This document shows, piece by piece, positions 7,101 through 14,448 of a DNA stretch of 23,594 nucleotides (its first letter is position 1; every line of letters starts with the position of its first letter). Made by a program: the position numbers and the translations under genes. The notes beneath the pieces are model-generated. The model saw only the letters and a program-made list of their open reading frames with translations. It searched no databases and was not told the DNA's origin. The stretch comes from CAYRVX01 sp964642165 (GTDB taxonomy: Bacteria; Planctomycetota; Phycisphaerae; SM23-33), in NCBI GenBank assembly GCA_964642165.1, contig CAZXOC010000092.1, positions 1 through 23,594 on the forward strand. Reading direction: 5' to 3'.

Positions 7101-9054
7101 GTACACCGTTCGCACGGCCGCCAAGCCGGGCAGGCCGCACCTGCTCGTCGCGCGGCTCGCCAGCGATCGCGAGCGCTACACCACCATCAGCCTGACCATG
7201 CCGAAGGACGCCCCCTGGGCGGCGCCCTACGCCGGGGAGGAGAAGCACGTCGCCGGCCTGAAGGAGTGCCAGGAGCCCGACGGCTACCACCCCGGCGTCG
7301 GCGGGGGGCTGTTTACCGGGCGCGAGTACCCGCTGGAGATGGGCACCGACGCCGAGGGGCGGCTCTACTACGCGATGCTGTTCTACCCAGGGAGCGCCCG
7401 GACGCACGTGACGATCTCCCACGAGGGCCACGAGCGGCGCGACGACAAGCTCAACGGTGCCGCCGTGCACGCCATCTGGGTCTACGAGGTGACCGACGAC
7501 CTGGCCGCACACGCCGTGAAGGCCGACGAGCCGGCGAACCTGCCGAAGCGCCGCATCGGCATCTACCAGACGCACCCGTGGTACTTCTACGGGCACTACG
7601 GCTGCCCGGCGCGGACGGTCGCGCAGCGGCGGCGCTCGCTGGCGGCGCTGGTGGACTACCTGCGTTTCTGCGGCTTCAACTACGTGGAATTCAACGCCGT
7701 CAACGGCAGCGACCGCACCAGCCGCGCGTGGTACGACTCGGCGATCTTCGAGCCGCTGATCGGCGACCTGCTGAAGGAGCTCGTGCCCCTCGCCGGGCGG
7801 CGCGGCGTCGACGTGCTGCCGGTCGTCACGTCGCTCAAGCCGCCCAAGCCGACGGAGCGCTTCGGCTTCGGGAAGGACTCCTGGCAGGTCAACGCCGACG
7901 GCAAGACCGGCAAGGCGTTCGGCTCGCCCGTGCCGGACCCGCTGCGGCCGGAGGTGCGGGAAATGATGGGCAAGCTCGTCGACGAGATCGCCTCGCGCTG
8001 CGCGAAGCAGCCGAACGTCGTCGGCGTGGGCGTGCGGGTCAACGGGAAGATCGGCCTGTGCTACGTGGGCGACGGCCTGAAGGCGGGTTACTCGACGTGG
8101 AACCTGGCGCAGTTCGCCGCGGAGGCGGGCGTCCGGGTCCCGGCCGGCGCGGGCGCCCACGACTGGCTCCGAAAGCACGCCTGGGAGAAGTGGCTGGACT
8201 GGCGCTGCCGGCGCACGCGGGAGCTGTGGCTGGCGCTGCGCGACAGGGCGGCGGCGCACCGCAAGGACCTGCGGCTGGTGATGAAGTGCGACCTGCCCTC
8301 GGAGACGCCGGGCACGAACGTGCAGTGGCCGGCCGGCGTCGAGCCGCTGGAGCTGCTCCGCGGGCACGGCTATGACCCCCGCCTGTTCCACGACGACGAC
8401 GGCATCGTCGTCCAGCGCGGGATGATGATCGGGGCGGACCGATTTTTCGGCCGCTGGGGCGGGCCCTACGGCAGCAACGCCCAGGCCTACAAGACGTTCC
8501 ACCACGCCCCGGGGCTGATGGAGCTGTACCGGACGCGCGCGGGGGCGGCGGTCGAGCTGTACCACAACTACTGGGAGGAGGGCGGGCACGTCCGCCACCC
8601 GGAGTTCGGCCCGCAGATGCGCACCGCCACGCTCACCCCGCCCGGGCGGGGGTACTTCGAGGCCGCCTGCGCCTCGCTGCGGCGGGCCAACGTGCACACG
8701 ATCGCCTTCATGGGCTGGGCGCGCGCGAGCATCGGGCACGAGGCCGCCCTGCGACGCTGGTGCCGCGCGTTCCGCGCCCTGCCGGCCGTGCCGCCGCGCC
8801 CGTTCGGCGGCCGCGTCGAGCCCGACGACCCGCGCGTGTGGGTCCGCCGGTTCGGCCCGCGGCTCTGCGTGCTGAATGACAGCCCCAAGCCCGCGACCGT
8901 GCGGCTGACCTTCCCCGGCGCGCCGGGGCGGGTCGTTGACCTCGCCCCGGGCCGCGCCGTCCCCGTGACGCGCGGCGCCGGTGGGTGGGCCGTCACGCTC
9001 GACCTGGACGCCTACGACCTGCGCGCCCTGGACGCGGGACAGCGGCCGTCTTGA
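4189..9054 (+). CDS. Large secreted multidomain carbohydrate-active-like protein
   Basis: 1621 residues. A signal peptide (about 1-23, ending APVAAPAG) is followed by several beta-sandwich modules. About 35-390: two or more sandwiches of unknown family. About 397-490: fibronectin III-like. About 525-685: a carbohydrate-binding jelly roll starting VNGDFEEALAGW and ending AYVDHVTVYDLG. About 701-865: three diverged copies of a unit beginning VITGLGARA. About 865-910: an Ala/Pro-rich linker. About 925-1110: another sandwich. About 1121-1535: a TIM-barrel-like domain starting RRIGIYQTHPWYFYGHYG. About 1540-1621: a C-terminal sandwich. The barrel looks like a glycosidase core, but I cannot point to a confident catalytic acid pair, so it may be a binding scaffold or a new hydrolase family. 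It follows the DUF4832-like gene by 45 bases and converges with the GH13-GH20 gene 43 bases downstream. Substrate unknown; a complex polysaccharide is the natural guess. Confidence 0.75.
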   Translation: MRSSSRVLILTAVVLSWAPVAAPAGEGAGAPRRGARLFFRALGAQSNAPILPKSRSAWTQDKQVRTGTTGMADEGFTEYPFCFGTMDFTFVQARAYYPRLISGARADERRVNTADILMDYVYEPDGCVWGPSGREFVQTFTATQPELVSVTMRVASEPGVFRASLLEGGPAGRQIAPSKTFRSGHSMAWGTAVWEAAQAPLAVGRTYGLRIRREDGKAWTPYLHATGSAYDGGLLYVDGRPRPESDLACWIVEQPGDLHRAPIDGADPDGWVYRSRAVTFRPRTPNVRLVSLTVSPVTAKELAKGYCDLVARVRSPEGKVVGGPKRCLAVGPRNGPHRGHFLFAGDELPVVPGTPYRIEVFTVPHRQQELPEPGDVTIVPRDVHARVYGEPQPGKLPGIFNLRTTFESDSRVRFDWSEPLACPTRIESWGLGINNGKQWVVPAGQTGVAIGKFWAGHEYDIRLTSTGPTGLTWRTPLYRLRFPRSDIKPLTQPEYPKPFVTLARRRPSAAPEYGPIRFRRQVAVVNGDFEEALAGWKADGTDRVYTAGSEHDVGVKWGQQMAGWSVLAGAKQRKQVFAVGALSQRIATTPGHAYVLSAWAHTSVANGPRGDTRVRLLADPAGGSDFEGANASQWYWTDGRWMRFQHRWIARADHSTIALGLFRWRDLDRASAYVDHVTVYDLGPSPAEATDGIARAAAAPSLVLRDAKVEADDKVEAHLVAPPGYVITGLGARAHYDNVTTMWLRIQPLRPDGTLGEPEQLRGGWEPDAGLEAAVELPEGHVVTGFGARAAPEWDVKSLVVWARPMSRDGRLGEEKAFRAGKEPEKGPERHARAAAGRVLTAAGLNCMHNDINGIRATSAALVRTSSAEARGRPRPAKPEARAAAPAAAKDGLVPIEPEGVFVAPAAKAHPPVTPRRPPHPADRVRCRLVDFVDCSKADHDFAHDSKSRLRAIGGLTYRLTDGARKMSWFEYTVRTAAKPGRPHLLVARLASDRERYTTISLTMPKDAPWAAPYAGEEKHVAGLKECQEPDGYHPGVGGGLFTGREYPLEMGTDAEGRLYYAMLFYPGSARTHVTISHEGHERRDDKLNGAAVHAIWVYEVTDDLAAHAVKADEPANLPKRRIGIYQTHPWYFYGHYGCPARTVAQRRRSLAALVDYLRFCGFNYVEFNAVNGSDRTSRAWYDSAIFEPLIGDLLKELVPLAGRRGVDVLPVVTSLKPPKPTERFGFGKDSWQVNADGKTGKAFGSPVPDPLRPEVREMMGKLVDEIASRCAKQPNVVGVGVRVNGKIGLCYVGDGLKAGYSTWNLAQFAAEAGVRVPAGAGAHDWLRKHAWEKWLDWRCRRTRELWLALRDRAAAHRKDLRLVMKCDLPSETPGTNVQWPAGVEPLELLRGHGYDPRLFHDDDGIVVQRGMMIGADRFFGRWGGPYGSNAQAYKTFHHAPGLMELYRTRAGAAVELYHNYWEEGGHVRHPEFGPQMRTATLTPPGRGYFEAACASLRRANVHTIAFMGWARASIGHEAALRRWCRAFRALPAVPPRPFGGRVEPDDPRVWVRRFGPRLCVLNDSPKPATVRLTFPGAPGRVVDLAPGRAVPVTRGAGGWAVTLDLDAYDLRALDAGQRPS

Positions 9055-9097
9055 GAACCGCCTGGCGGCCCGGCCGGCGGGTCGTGCCGGCGAGACG

Positions 9098-11500
9098 TCA
9101 CGGGCGGGACGTCGGCGCGGCGCCGGGGGCGGGCGCCGAGGAAAGCCTCTCCATTCCGCGGACCAGCGGGGGGTACTTCGAGACGCCGCGGACGTTGACC
9201 GACCACGTCGTGGCCATGTAGCCCAGCACGCGGGGGCTCTTGGGGGCGAGGGAGAAGTCGATGAGCGCGTCGACGGCGTCGGGCTTGTTCCACCCCGCCG
9301 GCAGCACGCGGAAGCCCTTGCCCAGCAGCAACGGGATCGACGGGTAGTCCTTCCGCTTGTTGTAGTGCCACGGGCAGAGGATGATGTCCTTGGGGATCGT
9401 GTCGGCGGCCGGGGCCGTGCCGTTCTGCGCGGCCTCCCAGCGGCCCATGCCGGTCGCCTTGCCGTCGATGAGCCGGTCGGCCCACATGAGCATCTCGGCG
9501 CCCTTGCCCTTCAGGTGCTTGTGGAACGCCGTCACGGCGGCGGCGAGGAGCCTGGCGGGGTCTCGGCCCGTGCATCGCGGGCAGTGCTCCGAGCCGATGA
9601 GGAAGATCTCGTCCATGCCGACGTGGAAGGCGTCGGCCTGGAAGGCATCAAGCAGCTCGTCGACCAGGGCGAAGACGACCTGGCGGACTTTCGGGTGCCG
9701 CGTGCACCAGCTTCGGCAGTAGATGCCCTTGTTGCCGGGGTACTTCCCGGGCGTCTCGTCGAACTCGGGATGGCGCGTCAGCAGGGCCGCGGTGTTGGCC
9801 TTCCACGACTGGTGGCCGATGCAGTTGAGCATGGGGATGGCCCGGACGCCGCGCCGGCGGCAGGCCGCCGCGAACCGCCGCGCCCGCGCCTTGGTGATCG
9901 CGCCGCTGCGGGGGCGAAGCTCGGGGTGCGACTGGAAATCGAACCCGTAGTTCACCTCGCAGATCAGCACGTTGACGCCGAGCTTGGCCAGGGCGGGCAG
10001 TTGGGCCTCCAGCGCGTCGAGGGCGCCCGCGCTGCCGGTGATGACGTGAACGGCACGCCAGGTCGCCGCCGGCCGGGTCGCCGCCGACGGGCCCGGCTGG
10101 GCATACACGCGGTACGCCCACGCGTCGAGGCGGACGCGGTCGCCCCGGGCCAGCGATCGCTTGCGGCCGGTGAAGGCCTCGCGATACTCGCCGGCGACGT
10201 GGGGGCCGTCCAGGGCGGCCGTCACCGCGGCGTCGGAGAGGTTCGCGACGACCAGCACGCGGTCGGCCTCGTGCCGGCGCAGGAAGGCGTAGACGCTCTC
10301 GTCGCGGCCGGTCGGCACCTTCGCGAAGTCGCCGCGGGACAGCGCCGGGTGGTCGCGGTAGAGCCTCAGCAGCTTGCGGTAGAAGGCCGTATGCGGACTG
10401 GCCTTCCACGGGATCGGGCGCGGCGTCTTGGCGAGGATGCCGATCTCCTGCCCGTTCCAGAGCATGGGGCGGCTCGCGGGCAGCGTCGCGCACAGCACGG
10501 CGAAGGGGCGCTCGCCCCCCTTGTACTTCTCGGCCAGCGGGACCTTCTCGAGGAACTCGACGTCGATGTGCTTGCGGCTGGGCCAGGCGTAGCCCATCCC
10601 GCAGACGTCGTGGTTGGTGGCGTGACGCATGCGGACGGCGCCGCGCGGGTAGGCCCGGCGCTCCTTGCGGAGCATCTCGTCGATGATCGTCGCCGGCTGA
10701 TCGAAGTGCGCGATCTTCCAGAAGACCGGCATGAAGGTCCAGTCGTAGCTGGCGTCGAAGGCGGGGTGGAGCTGGCCCCCCTCGGCCTCGGCCAGCAGGA
10801 AGACGCCGCCGGGCTTGAGGCGGTTGAGCCTCGGCCGCAGCCACGTCCAATGCTCCACGGGGACCATGCCCGCGACGTCCTCGCGGAAGCCGTCCACGCC
10901 GAACTCGACGATCCAGTGCTTGCGGGCCTCGAACATGTACTGCCAGACGTCGCGGTTGCCGTAGTCGAGCTGGGCGACGTCACTCCACGGCCCGGCCTGG
11001 CGGATCTTGCCGGCCTTGTCCTTGCGGTAGTACTCCGGGTGCTCGGTGATGAGCTTGTTGCCCCAGGAGGTGTGGTTGCCGACCCAGTCGAGGATCACGT
11101 ACATGCCCGCCGCGTGGATGGCCTTGACGAGGCGGCGGAAGTCTGCCTTCGTGCCGTAGCGCGGGTTGACGGCATGGTAGTCGCGGACACAGTAGGGGCT
11201 CTTGGAGCGCGGCTTGCCCGGCGGGTTGCCGCTGCGGGGGTGGATCGGCATCAGCCACACGATGCCGACGCCCAGGTCCTTCAGCGCCCCCAGGCGCTGC
11301 TCGAACGCGCCGAAGGTGCCCGCCTCCGTCTGCCTCTCCAGGTGCACCTCGTAGATCGGCAGGTTCCAGGACCACCTCGGCCCCGCCGGCTGTGCGCCCT
11401 TGATCATGAGTGGGTCCTCCGCCTGCTCGGCCCGGGCCGGGGCCGCAACGGCAGCGGCGGCTGCGAGCAGCAGTGCCCGGAACGGCCTGGCGCCGGTCAT
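9098..11500 (-). CDS. Secreted GH13 alpha-amylase-like / GH20-like fusion protein
   Basis: 800 residues from the ATG at 11500, chosen because GGGAG lies just upstream and a signal peptide (1-24, ending APARA) follows directly. Residues about 42-465 are a complete GH13 amylase: region I DWVGNH (D138, N142, H143), nucleophile D208 in GFRED, acid/base E238 in LLAEAE, transition-state pair HD (297-298) in TNHD, and a C-terminal beta domain ending near VYAQPG. Residues about 482-775 are a second barrel of the GH20 type with the catalytic pair D630-E631 in HVGMDE, plus CPRC nearby and MLMWADR. GH13 acts on alpha-glucosides and GH20 on terminal beta-hexosaminides, so one chain appears to carry two activities on different linkages. 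All expected GH13 residues and the GH20 DE pair are present. The start overlaps the stop of an upstream gene relic (ATGA), and the DUF4159 gene lies 164 bases upstream on the same strand. Confidence 0.88.
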   Translation of the reverse strand: MTGARPFRALLLAAAAAVAAPARAEQAEDPLMIKGAQPAGPRWSWNLPIYEVHLERQTEAGTFGAFEQRLGALKDLGVGIVWLMPIHPRSGNPPGKPRSKSPYCVRDYHAVNPRYGTKADFRRLVKAIHAAGMYVILDWVGNHTSWGNKLITEHPEYYRKDKAGKIRQAGPWSDVAQLDYGNRDVWQYMFEARKHWIVEFGVDGFREDVAGMVPVEHWTWLRPRLNRLKPGGVFLLAEAEGGQLHPAFDASYDWTFMPVFWKIAHFDQPATIIDEMLRKERRAYPRGAVRMRHATNHDVCGMGYAWPSRKHIDVEFLEKVPLAEKYKGGERPFAVLCATLPASRPMLWNGQEIGILAKTPRPIPWKASPHTAFYRKLLRLYRDHPALSRGDFAKVPTGRDESVYAFLRRHEADRVLVVANLSDAAVTAALDGPHVAGEYREAFTGRKRSLARGDRVRLDAWAYRVYAQPGPSAATRPAATWRAVHVITGSAGALDALEAQLPALAKLGVNVLICEVNYGFDFQSHPELRPRSGAITKARARRFAAACRRRGVRAIPMLNCIGHQSWKANTAALLTRHPEFDETPGKYPGNKGIYCRSWCTRHPKVRQVVFALVDELLDAFQADAFHVGMDEIFLIGSEHCPRCTGRDPARLLAAAVTAFHKHLKGKGAEMLMWADRLIDGKATGMGRWEAAQNGTAPAADTIPKDIILCPWHYNKRKDYPSIPLLLGKGFRVLPAGWNKPDAVDALIDFSLAPKSPRVLGYMATTWSVNVRGVSKYPPLVRGMERLSSAPAPGAAPTSRP

Positions 11501-11664
11501 TCGCCTGCTCCCTGTCTGGTCGGGACGACCTCCCAATCCGCCTGGAACTCGTACCACCGGTTCTTCTCCCTGGCTGCTCCTCGCCCGTCGAGGAGTGTGA
11601 TGTAGAGGCGCGGGCCGTGGAAGAACGTGCCGGCCTCAGGTTGCTTGAGCCCCCGGGCCGGACG
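11497..11664 (-). pseudogene. C-terminal relic of a gene, coupled to the amylase start
   Basis: Directly after the TAG of the DUF4159 gene, the same frame stays open for 55 codons and ends in TGA at 11499-11497. That TGA overlaps the ATG of the GH13-GH20 gene as ATGA, the usual signature of translational coupling. The stretch reads like protein, with alternating hydrophobic and polar residues (GTFFHGPRLYITLLDG, then KNRWYEFQADWEVVP). There is no ATG, GTG or TTG in frame, so it cannot be an independent gene as it stands. The DUF4159 protein already ends naturally at its TAG, so a simple extension of it is less likely. I infer the tail end of a former neighbour whose body was deleted. The family is not recognised. 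Confidence 0.5.
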
Positions 11665-14244
11665 CTACTTCGCGGCCATGCGGACGATGTTCCGCATGAT
11701 CTGGAACGCCGAGTCGGGCTCGTAGCCATCGCAGGTGGCCGACGCGCAGCCGACCAGCGCGCCGGTGATGTCCTCGCGGCTGAAGAGGACGCCGGGCCGG
11801 CCATCGACGAGGACGGCTCGCAGCGCGGGCGGGGCGGATTTGCCCCGGAGCGTCTGGGACGCCCCGCGGTACTGGAGGGTGCGGATCTCCATGCCCTCCT
11901 GCTGGAAGAGCTTGGACTCCACCGACAGCGTCCGCAGCTTGCCGCGGCCGTACATCGTCTCCAGCAGCGACCGGGCCGACGCGTGGAACGCCGCGTCGCC
12001 GCCGGCGGCGTCGACGACGAGCGTGCCCCCGCCGGCGACGAAGGCCTTCAGGGCGTCCTGCTCGCCGGCGGTCAGGGACAGCGTCCCCGTGCCGGTCAGC
12101 GTGGCGAGGCGCGCGCCGCTCTTGGCGAGCTCGGCGATGGGCACGGGGCCGGCGACGTCGAGGCGGATCCGGTGGCGATGCCCGAGGAGCCGCGCGAGGC
12201 GCTCGTGCGCCAGCGGTTCGGGGTCGCAGTTGGCGGCGTGCCGGAGCTTGGCCAGCTTGACGGTCGCCGCGGGCGTGAACTGCGGCTCGACGGGCCAGTG
12301 CCTCGTGCCCCGAGGCAGGAACGCGCCCTTGCCGGTGACGTACATCGCCACGTTGGCCGCCACCTCGAAGATCCGCCGGTACGTCCTGTGGCGCTGCTGC
12401 TGCCAGTAGAGCGGCAGGTCGTAGTCGCAGTGGATGGCCAGCGCGCGGACGCCGTTGGAGACGATGTAGAAGCTCGGCACGCGGACCTTGAAGTGGACGC
12501 GGAACAGCTCGTGCGTGGACTTCATCGGCTCCAGCTTGCGATCCGGGAAGATCTTCTTGTAGGCCTCGCGGATCTTCGCGCGGAAGTGCCGCCCGCCGCA
12601 CTCGGTCACGCTGAACAGCGTACCGCCCTGGTCGACGAACCGCCGGAGCTTGGCGAGATGCTCGTCGGTGAAGCCCGGGTCCTTCGCCCCGGAGATGTAC
12701 AGCAGCGGCGCGTCGTGCCAGTCGTCGACGGGGTCCGCGATCTTGACGATCTGCCAGTTCAGCGTGCGCTCGAAGTTCCAGGTCAGCCAGCGCGTCAGGA
12801 CCGCCAGGTCGTTCGGGCGGTTGTTCCAGTCGCCGTCGAACTCGAGCTTGTTGAACACGACGGGGTTGCGCCCCCGCGCCAGGAACAGCACCGCGTACGC
12901 CGTGCCCACGTTCAGGCGCCCCCACGCCCCGGCGGGGATCGACCCGTCCCCGCGCTGCACGCCGAGGATGCGCTTCGCCCCGGCGCGGTACCAGTCCAGC
13001 TTGCCGAAGCGCTTGTACCCGCAGGCCAGGGCCACACGCTCCACGCCGAACAGGTAGTACGTGTCCACCGCCAGCTTCTTCTCGTTGCCCTTCTGGTCCG
13101 GCACGGTGGAGTCCAGGGCGACCTTCTCGATGTTGCCCGCCAGCCACGTCAGGCCCTTCTCGATCGAACGGACCTTGGGGTTGACGCCGCACTTGGCGAA
13201 CCGTCCGACCAGGAGGTTGTCCACGCAGACGTACAGGCTGGCCAGGCCGGCTACCGTCATGCTCGCGTAGCTGTCGCCCGGGTTGCGGGAGCGGTACGCC
13301 CACCCGCCGTCGGGGTTCTGGCTCGACACCCAGTACTGCATCACGAGCTGCCAGTACTGCTTGGGGACCTCCAGGTGGGCCTTGGCCCCCGCCCAGACGC
13401 CCAGCAGGCCGTACTGGCTGTTCGAGTTGTCGCCGACGTAGTTGCCGATGGGACAGTCGTAGGAGTAGTTGCCGTCTTTGGTGCCCTTGACCAGGCGCGC
13501 GACGTCCCGGGCCAGGTGCTTCTGGTACTGCCCCCCCTGCCTCATCGCCGCCTCCCAGACGTTCGCCCGCAGCCCCAGGCTGTAGGTCTTGGTGGTGTCC
13601 TCCTCGGCGAGCCACGCCAGCGACCGCGCCATCCGCGGGTCCTTCGGGCTCACGCCGCTCTCCAGCAGCGCGAAGCACATCAGCGCCGTCGTGCCGACGG
13701 GAAAGGGGATCTTGGCGATCAAGTCCTTCTCGTCGATCTTCCCGATCCGCGTGCGCCCGGGCTTGTCGCCTCGCACCTGCCACAGCTCCACCGGCTTCCA
13801 CGTGCCGTCGGGGCGCTGCGTGGACCAGAGGTACGCCACGGCGCGGTCGATGCCCTGCTTGACCTGCTCGTCGAAGGACGCGCCGGCCCGCGCCGTGGGC
13901 GCCATCGGCCAGGGGAACGGCGTCGCCGGCCCCGGCTTGACGGGCTGCGTCTCCGGCGGGGCGGGCGTGACCGGCTGCGTCTCCGGCGGGGCGGGCGTGA
14001 CCGGCTGCGTCTCCGGCGGCTTGGGCTTCGGGGCCTCCGACTCCGGCAGCTTCTTGCCGCAGTAGGGGCAGAACCTCATCCCTTCCTTGACCGGCTTGCC
14101 GCAGTGCGGGCAGAACAGGGCCAGGGCGGCGCTGGTGACCAGGAGAAGCACGGCGGCGAAGATCAGGATTCGCGTGGCGGCCCCGGTTCGGCGTCGGCGC
14201 CGCGGCGGCTCGGGCCGGCGAGCACACTTCGACGAGGCGGTCAT
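11665..14244 (-). CDS. Membrane-anchored zinc-ribbon / alpha-alpha toroid / tandem DUF4159 protein
   Basis: 859 residues from the ATG at 14244, which has GGGAG upstream; an ATG five codons earlier (14259) is an alternative. Order of parts: a basic N-terminus; one membrane helix (about 25-43); a double zinc ribbon CPHCG (45-49) and CPYCG (59-63); a Pro/Thr linker with tandem repeats (about 70-105); an alpha-alpha toroid like terpenoid cyclase or squalene-hopene cyclase repeats (about 115-470, with NPDGGWAYRSR and QRGDGSIP); then two DUF4159-like domains. The first, about 475-650, has FDGDWNNRP and GGTLFSVTECGG; the second, about 655-859, has ANCDPEPLAHERLA and GGGTLVVDAAGG. DUF4159 has no established reaction. 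The toroid lacks an obvious cyclase DXDD motif, so an enzymatic role is unproven. Probably transcribed from the promoter at 14316-14344 and into the amylase gene. Confidence 0.85.
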   Translation of the reverse strand: MTASSKCARRPEPPRRRRRTGAATRILIFAAVLLLVTSAALALFCPHCGKPVKEGMRFCPYCGKKLPESEAPKPKPPETQPVTPAPPETQPVTPAPPETQPVKPGPATPFPWPMAPTARAGASFDEQVKQGIDRAVAYLWSTQRPDGTWKPVELWQVRGDKPGRTRIGKIDEKDLIAKIPFPVGTTALMCFALLESGVSPKDPRMARSLAWLAEEDTTKTYSLGLRANVWEAAMRQGGQYQKHLARDVARLVKGTKDGNYSYDCPIGNYVGDNSNSQYGLLGVWAGAKAHLEVPKQYWQLVMQYWVSSQNPDGGWAYRSRNPGDSYASMTVAGLASLYVCVDNLLVGRFAKCGVNPKVRSIEKGLTWLAGNIEKVALDSTVPDQKGNEKKLAVDTYYLFGVERVALACGYKRFGKLDWYRAGAKRILGVQRGDGSIPAGAWGRLNVGTAYAVLFLARGRNPVVFNKLEFDGDWNNRPNDLAVLTRWLTWNFERTLNWQIVKIADPVDDWHDAPLLYISGAKDPGFTDEHLAKLRRFVDQGGTLFSVTECGGRHFRAKIREAYKKIFPDRKLEPMKSTHELFRVHFKVRVPSFYIVSNGVRALAIHCDYDLPLYWQQQRHRTYRRIFEVAANVAMYVTGKGAFLPRGTRHWPVEPQFTPAATVKLAKLRHAANCDPEPLAHERLARLLGHRHRIRLDVAGPVPIAELAKSGARLATLTGTGTLSLTAGEQDALKAFVAGGGTLVVDAAGGDAAFHASARSLLETMYGRGKLRTLSVESKLFQQEGMEIRTLQYRGASQTLRGKSAPPALRAVLVDGRPGVLFSREDITGALVGCASATCDGYEPDSAFQIMRNIVRMAAK
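13936..14020 (-). repeat. 30-bp in-frame tandem repeat coding a Pro-rich linker
   Basis: Nearly three copies of a 30-base unit code for the decapeptide PPETQPVTPA in the DUF4159 protein, just after its zinc ribbon. The two inner copies are almost identical at DNA level, including synonymous positions, so the duplication is recent or homogenised. The repeat probably spaces the membrane-near ribbon from the toroid, and copy number may vary between strains. Confidence 0.85.
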
Positions 14245-14315
14245 CTGGGGCTCTCCCATGAGCCGGGCCTTTCCCGTCAGGACTCCGTTGCGTTCGGGTC
14301 GCTCTTGCCCTGTCT

Positions 14316-14344
14316 ATTCTCGCCTCGCCGGGCCTCTGCGGCAA
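14316..14344 (-). promoter_or_regulatory. Probable promoter of the DUF4159 gene
   Basis: On the minus strand TTGCCG (14344-14339) and GAGAAT (14321-14316) stand 17 bases apart, each matching the sigma70 consensus at 4/6 positions. Transcription would begin near 14309, giving a leader of about 65 bases before the ATG at 14244. The same 189-base intergenic region must also serve the divergent DUF1080 gene. Confidence 0.35.
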
Positions 14345-14374
14345 GCGCCCAGGCAGCCCCGCCGCGGCTCGGGC

Positions 14375-14403
14375 TTGACATCCGGGCGCCGGGCACGCAA
14401 ACA
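14375..14403 (+). promoter_or_regulatory. Possible promoter of the DUF1080 gene
   Basis: A perfect TTGACA (14375-14380) lies 69 bases before the start codon, but the hexamer 17 bases downstream (CAAACA, 14398-14403) is a poor -10 match. It is embedded in GGCTCGGGC-TTGACA; the RAYT promoter has the reverse-complement GCCCGAGCC after its own TTGACA. Confidence 0.25.
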
Positions 14404-14448
14404 AGGACCTGTTCCTGCCGCGTCGGGCGGCCCCTGGGAGGACGACCG

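Noticed and set aside
4201..8739. A 1512-codon open frame on the minus strand opposite the large modular protein.
   Set aside because: It mirrors the third-position GC bias of the true plus-strand gene, is rich in Arg/Ala/Pro without domains, and has no ribosome binding site.
11665..11667. TAG of the DUF4159 gene as a recoded (pyrrolysine or readthrough) codon, because the frame continues for 55 codons.
   Set aside because: The protein already ends where DUF4159 domains normally end, and no recoding structure or pyrrolysine machinery is visible; a gene relic explains the data more simply.
11636..14404. Long open frames on both strands over the DUF4159 gene (plus strand 11410 onward; a second minus-strand frame).
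   Set aside because: These are shadows of the DUF4159 and neighbouring genes; translations are low-complexity and lack motifs, whereas the chosen frame has signal, zinc ribbon and domains.
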